Source: Sisyra terminalis | Lineage: Eukaryota > Arthropoda > Insecta > Neuroptera > Sisyridae | DNA length: 64,000 nt | Assembly (NCBI GenBank): GCA_958496175.1 | Contig: OY292277.1 | Location: 43,287,050-43,351,049 of the forward strand | Direction of reading: 5' to 3' | In this document: piece after piece, positions 56,210 through 64,000 of the stretch | Layout: each line of letters begins with the position of its first letter | Numbering within the stretch: the stretch's first letter is position 1 | The notes under the pieces: model-generated | What the model saw: the letters and a program-made list of their open reading frames with translations, nothing else | What the model was told of the DNA's origin: nothing | Databases searched by the model: none | Made by a program: the position numbers and the translations under genes

Positions 56210-57750
56210 AAACGAATTTATTTTAACTATAAAGTATCGCTTACTTAGCACTTACATTTCATTTTTTTATTTTTAATTATTTTGCCTTGAACAACTTTCA
56301 CAAAGGTCTTAATACTTTGTTTTTTTAATAGATGGTATTAATATTTGTTAAATTATGAGCAAGTTTTTCAATGGTTAAAATGTCTGAATGATTCCAACAT
56401 TCAATTGATCCTTTCGACAATTGATCCCTGACGATGTGCCCTGGTCAATTTAGGGTTTTTTGAACATTTGCCTTCTCAAAGTTATTAAAAATGTATTAAA
56501 CTATATCTCACTATTCTGTATATTCATTTAAAATTACAAGAAAAAACGATCTTTGTTTCTGTCTAACTTTTTGATTTAGAGTAAAAAGTTTTAATTTGAA
56601 ATTTTTTTTTATCACATCGTTGAAATGGCCACTCATCCTGTAATGTAAATGTTTAAATAGAAATTAAAGGAATCATTGAAATTGTTTTATACCTATAAAA
56701 AATCAAATTATGTATTGGATGAATGATTCCATGACAATTAATCTTCTGATAATTCATGAATTGGTTCAAAAATTTGTGAATTTGACAATTTCTAGGATTT
56801 TTGATTGTAAATGCCTTTGACAATTGATCCTCTCAAGTTGATAGCATATTGAAGGATTGTAGAAAACATTGAAGTTTGAGTATAAGATTTTAAGGGTCGA
56901 AAAGTTTCGAAGAAGTCGTAAAGTATCATATTATATTAAAGGCTTGAAAATTGATAACACAATAAAAAATAACATTGTCCTTTTTAATAATTTGTTAAAA
57001 AAATATTGCAATGTTACAAATTACAAATTTATTTAAATTTCTTATAAACTAATCATTAAATTTTGCTTTCCGACTATTATTAAGATACTGATGAAAACAG
57101 GTTATACATATTGTGCTAATATTTAAATAATTCTATAAACTACTTATAAAAATCAATTTATAAAAGATTCACTTGTACAAGGAATCAACTTTTTGGTTGA
57201 TTCACTAATTGTTAAAGGATCAATTGTCAAGGACCAATACAGAATCCGAGCACTATTCTGAATGGATATTACTGAAAGTAGATATTTTTAATTAAGATAG
57301 ACTATACGCATTTATTTAATGGCTAAGTAGTTTTAAATCGGCCAAAAATCTTATCAATTTATACCAATATAAACATTTTCTATTGATAGTTTAGAAGAAA
57401 AAAATTAAAAATATTATATAATAATTTTTAAAGCTACCTACGTTATAAGTAGATATTGTTAATTGATTTTAGAATTATTACTTGTAAACAGTTATAGTTT
57501 TAGAGTAGAACAGATATTTAAACTCTTATACAATGTTTGTAAATTATTGTTGTACTTATAAAATATTAAAAAAAAAATGCCAAATTATATAACAATTAAA
57601 AATAAGTTTTCCAAACTATTATTATGTTTCTTATTGTTGTTGTTTCCAAAAAAACTATCAGGAGTTGTCAGATAGTACAAGTATAATCAACGCATTTTAT
57701 ACTCAAATAGTAGAACGATTTAAGGACCTAAACTTAAAAGAACATAAAAT
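56210..57750. other. AT-rich intergenic stretch, nothing recognised
   Basis: The word ATTGATCC and variants recur (56405, 56428, 56826, 57226), perhaps from a decayed repeat. No gene supported. Confidence 0.45.
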
Positions 57751-57756
57751 TATGTG

Positions 57757-57929
57757 AAGCCTACTGGTAGCCGAGTGGTCTAGGTGATCGCTCCAAAATT
57801 AGTAGGTAATGGGTTCGATCCTCGTATCGTGCAAATTTTCAATATTTCTCGATAACGAATTTAATTAACCCTAGAGTCGCTAAAGGACCTTAGTAGCTAT
57901 AAACCTACGAAAAAAAACAAATAAAAAAA
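57757..57929 (+). mobile_element. tRNA-derived SINE, best-preserved copy
   Basis: GGTAGCCGAGTGGTCTAGG matches a tRNA Ser/Leu-type box A and GGGTTCGATCCTCG matches box B, the two parts of an RNA polymerase III promoter. The tail CCCTAGAGTCGCTAAAGG and CCTTAGTAGCTATAAA and an A-rich end follow. AAAATTATGTG before and AAAATTATATGTG after look like a target duplication. It has no coding potential. Confidence 0.85.
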
Positions 57930-58215
57930 ATTATATGTGTAAATAGTCCTTGCAAAATGATACAATAGAGGGTTCAAGGATGTTTTCAGAAGGTAGTTAT
58001 TAAGTAACAAGTATCTGAGGAAGTCAAAATCTTCGTTGAAATGCTAGTACATGATCCGGCTGCAAAATTAGTACATGAATAATGCAGATAATCAGAATCT
58101 ATTTTTTTAAGTATTTTTAGAAGAGAGGGAATTCATTTTTCCTAAGGTACCAATTAAAAATTTCCCGCAAGTACTAGAAATTAAAATACTGTCAATTGAC
58201 TTTTAGAGAAAAATT

Positions 58216-58627
58216 TCGATTACATCTTATGGAAATAAAACCTACACCACTTCACAACAGTGTAATTAAAAGGTTTTTAAAGTTACAGTTGCCATTGATT
58301 GTTTAGCCGCAACCTTTACGCACCCAGGTATTACTGGGTACCTAATCAATACCTAACATGTTTAAGGCCAGGAAACTTAAATTTGCATTTTACAGGCAAC
58401 TTTATAATATTAAATACAGAAAAAATAGCTTTAATGTAGTACAAATATACACCGGATAAATATACATCATGAACGAAAAGTTTACATGAAATCATACTTG
58501 TTTACACCTAAGTGCGTAGAGGTTGCGGCTAGGTAATCAATGGCAACTGTGACTTTAAAAATCTTTTAAATACACTGTTGTAAAGTGTTGTAAAGTGTTG
58601 TAGGTTTTATTTCTATAAGATGTAAAT
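58216..58627. mobile_element. MITE with terminal inverted repeats of about 110 bp
   Basis: Left ATTACATCTTATGGAAATAA and right TTATTTCTATAAGATGTAAA begin arms that continue through GTTGCCATTGATTGTTTAGC and GCCGCAACCTTTACGCAC to their complements. The right arm contains a local expansion of TAAAGTGTTG. The spacer of about 190 bp is non-coding. Confidence 0.85.
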
Positions 58628-58639
58628 GAAATGTTTTTT

Positions 58640-59770
58640 TCATACCTTGTATTCCTATTGCTGTTGTTTACATTCATTTAGCTAGTATAAAAATTTATTT
58701 ATAGTATAAGTTTGATTAGTACAAAATAATGAGAAGAAAACGATTCATTTAGAATTTTATGGCAACAATAAAACAAATGATTTCAAATATTTAATTGCAA
58801 TAAAAGTTACTAAAATATTTTTAATGGATTTCTCAACACCAATGTGTATAAATAAATTTTAAAAATAAGTTTCTAAAGGTGAAAACTATAAATTATTTTA
58901 GTAAATGGAATTCGTTGTAAAGTTGTTATTTCTATTTATTGAATTGAGTTTTCAAAAAAAAAAAAATATCTCCGAGTAGAAAATATTCAGTCAACCTTAT
59001 TAATTGTAAATGATAAAATAGTTCTGATTTTGTTATCATTGGCGAAGTATAGGTTTTTTGTTGTTCATCAATGTACATCTTCGAAGCTAATTTCAATATT
59101 CATATTTTCCTCGGTAAACTAAATGGTAAATAACTGATGTGTTTTGTATTCATTGTTATTGATAATATTGATTATTATAACAGAATTTACAATAATATTC
59201 ATCAAGGAACTCTCTGTATTCAATTGTTGCATTATTGCGATATTGAAAAGTAAGTTCCGCATGATAAGTACTTTGAAAATTTTGAACTAAATATTCCACT
59301 TTGGTACTGTTGTGAAATTCTCGAACCATAAATACTACCAGCAAACCATTCTATCTATATATTGCCGAAGTATTTGATCGAAAAGGATGTTAATCCTTTT
59401 AGTAGATGTGTTTATATGAAATCGTTTTTTTTTTCTGAAAAATTAGCTTTCCTTATTTCAAATGAAAGTACTTATTTTATTTAAAATGATTATTTGTAGA
59501 AGGCAAAGGAAGGTTTAAAAGGTAAGAAAATATTGATAAATTGTAAGGTAAAAACAACAACAAAAATTCACATATAAACTGTTAATACCTGCTAAATAGA
59601 CCAAATAGGCAGAATAGGCAGAATAGGCGCTGATACCAATAAATATTAATACCAATATTTGCCAACAAACAAAATATGTTCTTTATTGGTTTTGTGACTT
59701 TGCAAAAGTACTATAATTTACTTATATTTACATATTTTACTTAATATTTATTGTAATCTTAAACAATTGG
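58640..59770. other. AT-rich stretch, nothing recognised
   Basis: No supported gene. The right end may already be the 5' part of the Helitron relic. Confidence 0.45.
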
Positions 59771-59774
59771 GCAA

Positions 59775-60116
59775 ATGGCAATCATTTGTCAATATTGTAA
59801 AGCGTTAAAATACAACAATAATTCTACTGGGTTATGTTGTGCTGGTGGAAAAGTAAAATTGCCATAATTGGTCCTACCACCAGATCTATTATGCTCCTTA
59901 GTTTATGGGATAGGTAATGATTTTAAAACCTCCTTGGCCAATATTCAAAAATGTAACAATTGTTTTCAAATGACGCGTTTGGCGCATAAAATGAATATTA
60001 TGTTTAAGGAAGTACTGAAGACAACAGGAACATTCCCATTAAGCTTCCAGTCCTTGACTAATAGCGACCTAAGGATCGAATTGGCCAACAGGACAATACA
60101 ATTTCAAAGGACATAA
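59775..60116 (+). pseudogene. Helitron Rep/helicase N-terminal remnant
   Basis: From ATG 59775 the frame reads CQYCKALKYNNNSTGLCCAG and GKVKLP. After one TAA stop (59865) it continues LVLPPDLLCSLVYG, NDFKTSLANIQKCNNCFQMT. CxxCxALxY...LCCxxGKVxLP...PP..L...F..NI...N.xFxMT is the conserved N-terminal zinc-finger region of Helitron transposases. Similarity stops after FQMT, where the Rep domain should follow, so the copy is deleted and dead. Confidence 0.8.
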
Positions 60117-60119
60117 ATA

Positions 60120-61720
60120 GACTAAAACAAAAAAAAGTTTAGATACATCTACGTATGGCTTTCAACTCATAAATAGGTGAGAATTTAAGGATTTTTTTGT
60201 ATGCATATGAATTTTAATATGTTTAATGTTTTTATAGGTGTAAATCTGAATAAGTAAAATGCAATGTATATTCGTTTAATTGTAAATAATTATTGCTATT
60301 GTTAGTAATTTAATAGTTAAAAATAGAGTAATATTACCGATATCAATTGATTTTCGCAATTCAATTTTAGGTGGTACGAAGTTTACCGGGTCCTCTGATA
60401 TTGTATAAACAAAAAAAATATTTGCATATAACATAATCAAGTTCATATGAATAGTAACGCCGGCAATTTGTAAAACGCTTCATTTTTTAAATGTATTTAA
60501 TAGTATTACCATACACAAAAGAATTTAATGAAACCATAAAATGAAATTTGAAATATGATTCGTTTATAAAAATATTTGAAATATTATTAAATTGTATATA
60601 TACGAAAAATACAAGTATATGCCTATAAAAGTTATATCTTTCATTTTATTGATATGTTCGCTTCGAAAATTGATTGATTCGTAACTTAAAACTGCGTTAA
60701 CAGATATATAATCGAATTGAAATGAACTGATTTTATCCTAACAGCCTATGAAGATTTAAATTTAAACGTGTAGGTCAAATATAGATTTGATTTTTTTTTA
60801 ATTCCTAAATAATAAAATCATATTTATACAATTAAAAATATAAAATTTCAATTATAGATTTGAATTTATTAAAATGAAAATTGGAGTAAGTTTCATTTTT
60901 GTTATGACTTTTGTTAGTATGGGTTCCACACGTTAAGTGCGAAACAATGCAAACAATTCTCTAATTTCAACTGATGATATGAAATAACACAGTTAAAGCT
61001 TGAAGGCCAAAATGAGAGAATGGCAGATGTAAATATGTCGTTTAAGGAATTTGGAACCAGTTTCAGGTATTTATTATTTGTTGTTAATTATAAATACATT
61101 AACACCTCTTTCCGACTCCATAAATTATACCTTTGAGCCGACCTTTTTCACACATTTTGGCCTTCAAGCATTTACAATGTTATTTTATACCACCCGTTGA
61201 GACCAGGTAAAATTCCTTAGAATTTCACACCAACTTAATTTTAAGCCTAAATTAAGCCGGTTTCGGTCACATTATTGATCATTAAAATACAAAGGTCGAT
61301 AATTCGAATGTAAATTTCTGCCTAACTGCATTCTTTCGTACGATTCAAGAACAGGTTTATTGATTTCGATAATATTTTGTTTTCAGGTACATCTTAGAGT
61401 TTCGTCCAAACAAAAAGTATAAGGAAGGTCACAGACAAGTCTAATTAAATAATTGCACCAATATTTTATTCTGATTTCACTTATGGTTCCAATTTAAAGA
61501 TAGCTTTACTGATTTTTTAGAAAACTTGTAATAAAGTTCAACTACTTTTTCTTCGGAAGAAAAGGTTGCCTATTAACGTTTAATTTTTAATAATAAAAGT
61601 AGCATTCAGAAGAAGGACGATTAAAAATAAATAAACGGGCACCCTTTAATTGGATATAAATTGGACCCTTTAATTAAATATCTATGTTCTTTTTTAAGAT
61701 ATCAAAAAATCAGCATACTT
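60120..61720. other. AT-rich stretch, nothing recognised
   Basis: No frame with domain evidence. GGCCAAAATG near 61008 and its complement near 61158 (CATTTTGGCC, with CTTGAAG/CTTCAAG) suggest a small decayed inverted repeat. Confidence 0.4.
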
Positions 61721-61725
61721 GAAAT

Positions 61726-61963
61726 CAGGGGTGGCCAACCCAAATGATATTGCGGGCCACTTCGGAAAAGCATTATAACTTCGTGAGCCACTTTATATCT
61801 CAAATTTTCCATATTAAATTTAGATACACTGTAAACATTTTAATACATTGGTTTTTACCACTTTCATTATAAAATATATACAAGTTTGATGCTCGTCTGA
61901 TGTTCGTGGGTCGAAAAAATTGTCAAGGTGTGCCTTTTGCGGTCCGCGGGTTGGCCACCTCTG
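61726..61963. mobile_element. hAT-like MITE
   Basis: CAGGGGTGGCCAACCCAAAT and CGGGTTGGCCACCTCTG are inverted ends of 15 bp with one mismatch. GCGGGCCACTTCGG and GCGGTCCGCGG lie inside. An 8-bp duplication is not evident. Confidence 0.7.
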
Positions 61964-61994
61964 ACAACTTCTGATTTAAATAAACAATGAATAA

Positions 61995-62433
61995 TCTCTC
62001 TTTTATCTACATATATAAATTAGTTATATTGGTTTGTGTAGATTTCAAAAGCTCAAAAAGTTCTGCATCGATTTAGCTGAAATTTTTTCTCGATATACAA
62101 TCCCCTTCAAAGATTATTTTTATCTATTTCTTGCATCAGTAACATAGCTGCAACCGCAAAAAAATGGCTTTTTCAACGGTCAATGCAATAGCCGCTAATT
62201 GTCAATACTTCATTGTTATAATTGTGCAGCGATTTTTAGAGGTATAGCAAATTTTGTCAAAACGTAATTGATAAATGTATATCTTGAAGGTAAGATTTAA
62301 TTGGTACAGCGAGGGATGCTGCGGGTTGATAAGGGAGGTGATTCTAATAATTCACAAGCTTTTTTTTTCCTAAATTCAATTTATTTATTTACAACCATTG
62401 GGTGGCAGGGCAACGTTTGCCGGGTTCTGCTAG
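61995..62433 (+). mobile_element. Non-autonomous Helitron
   Basis: It begins TCTCTCTTTTATCTAC after an A. It ends with the hairpin GGCAACGTTTGCC (62409-62421), then GGGTTCTG and CTAG followed by T. A 5' TC, a 3' hairpin about 8 bases before CTAG, and insertion between A and T are the defining Helitron ends. GTTTGTGTAGATTTCAAAAG and GATTTAGCTGAAATTTTTTC near the 5' end recall a Helitron family common in insects. Confidence 0.8.
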
Positions 62434-62439
62434 TCTATT

Positions 62440-64000
62440 ACATAAAAGACTTGTACTATCAGTGATACATAAGAAAGTTAAAGCATATATCTCAATCATA
62501 TACCTACGCTTTAACATTTTATGCAAAATTATGGGAAAAAAAATCCTAAACATTTCGAAATTTTATCATTAAATCGAAAAGGTTGTTTGCTTTATGGAAA
62601 ATCTCTAATGAGTAGTGATATGAGAAAGTAGGAAAGATACCTGAATGGTTCACAAACCGTCCCTGACTTAAATATTTACCATTTTATTTACAAGTTGTAT
62701 TTCTTGTTATTGGTGTGATTAGTGTGATCATTTTTTTAAAATTTCTGTATATACTTTGGACACCAACCACTATAAGTAGTTAGTCAACCACTATAAGTCA
62801 TTAAGTAGTTTGTTCTTTTTTCTACTAAAACTTTTTTGTTTTTCTGTCGTAAAGTGTACATAAAGTTCGAAAATTTCAGCAGAAATATGTGCTAATTTTA
62901 GTGAACTTTTCTTGATTTTTCTTCCAGTTTTTTAAAATTTACATAAGTAAAATTTGTGATAGTTTGATGGTTGATTCTTTGAAGTATAAGACTTTAAGTA
63001 AGACAATTAAAATATCTTCGAACAGAAGTTCTATAGTTAAGAGTGTTGAACCCATAGTTGTAGTTGTTATACAAAACAAGTGAACAATAATTATCTATAG
63101 TTTTATACCCAGAACTAACAAATTATAATCGTAACTTTCCAACTACGCAAAATTACTTTCACCACTTTTCTTCATATATTAATAATTTTAATTCAAAAAT
63201 TTTGCCAACAATATGGTTTCTTCTCTAATAAGGGGCCATTCATAAATTAAGTATAGCAAATTTTAAACCAATTGTTAAAAAAAAGTAATAAATATAAGAA
63301 ACTTCTGACCTCTAATTTAATGAACCTACTAATTTCTTTCTTGCTTCTTGGTGATAATTAATATAAAATAGCAATACCCAATTTATTTAAGTGTGCTAAA
63401 AAGATTCAGGGTTACAAATTTTTAAATCAAAACCATACTTTTAATGGTCCCTAATTTTATCTATACTTTTCGTTTTCCTCCTAAACTTCAATTGGATATC
63501 GAATTTGCCTTCTTTTGCAAATAAATAATTTTTTTTTTTTGCTTATTCCGACGTTTTATTTGAGAACAACGCATTTTTACGCAAAGAAATGTAATTTTTG
63601 TATTAATTTTTTTTTCCGTATCAGTAATAAAATATCATTGTTCCTATTGTATGTATATATAAATGTTTTATTTTACTTCTTTCTTTATGTAAATACAATA
63701 ATTGTAAATAGAAAAAGATATAAAATTCGTAAATTTGGTTTAAATAAATAGGTAAACTTGTGTCCATGAGCGTACCCCAATTTTTAGATGAAGGGAGAAG
63801 TATAATTTTTTTTAAAGAAGAATTCTACTCAAATTTTGTTTAGTACTTAAGAAATATTAAAAAAATCCAATTGTAATATTGTCCAGTTGAATCGGGCTAA
63901 ACTTTGAAACTTTTTACCAGTGTAATTCCCCTGTCGTTTAAATATACGTTTTTTAAGAACGTTAAATTTATTAATTCATTCAAATTATAAACACAAATTT
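62440..64000. other. AT-rich stretch, nothing recognised
   Basis: Frames such as 63515-63751 are low-complexity, Phe/Asn-rich translations without domains. No gene or bounded element supported. Confidence 0.5.

Noticed and set aside
63515..63751. 78-codon Phe/Asn-rich frame
   Set aside because: Low-complexity translation of poly-T and AT-rich DNA with no domain.

Overview
The window is strongly AT-rich eukaryotic DNA with GT-AG introns and a dense, mostly decayed load of mobile elements of arthropod type: jockey-like LINE, Helitron, pogo-like, hAT-like and TTAA-type elements, and tRNA-derived SINEs. I read it as an insect chromosome. The order cannot be fixed from the sequence alone; a beetle or hemipteran-like genome would fit.

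Only two host genes can be supported. At 49.2-49.7 kb a two-exon gene encodes a small secreted protein with a coiled-coil C-terminus that I do not recognise. At 51.5-56.1 kb a three-exon gene encodes an SLC22-type organic cation transporter of about 597 residues. Its 2.7-kb first intron is filled with repeats. The two genes lie on the same strand about 1.8 kb apart. I see no functional link between them.

Everything else is repeats or AT-rich sequence with no recognisable gene. Broken coding relics are a jockey-like reverse transcriptase (13.8-14.6 kb, minus), a copy of a widespread arthropod repeat protein of unknown function (31.6-32.4 kb), a pogo/Tigger-type zinc-finger tail (35.4-35.5 kb, minus), a LINE RNase H domain (45.2-45.6 kb, minus) and a Helitron Rep N-terminus (59.8-60.1 kb).

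The most interesting system is a set of foldback elements at 4.2, 19.2, 34.2, 39.0, 40.9, 42.7 and 43.4-45.1 kb, with a relic at 29.3 kb. Their arms carry hammerhead-ribozyme cores: CUGANGA, a stem II hairpin, GAA, a palindromic stem III, then the cleavage nucleotide. Stem II and the stem III palindrome differ between families but stay complementary, and three elements have clear 12-14 bp target-site duplications. This matches what is known of hammerheads in Penelope-like retroelements and animal retrozymes. No Penelope reverse transcriptase is visible here, so these copies look non-autonomous.

Other structure includes two copies of a 223-224 bp MITE with perfect 8-bp target duplications, at least seven copies of a tRNA-derived SINE, six two-copy tandem duplications, two palindromes of 1.3-1.5 kb, several nested insertions and a non-autonomous Helitron at 62.0-62.4 kb.
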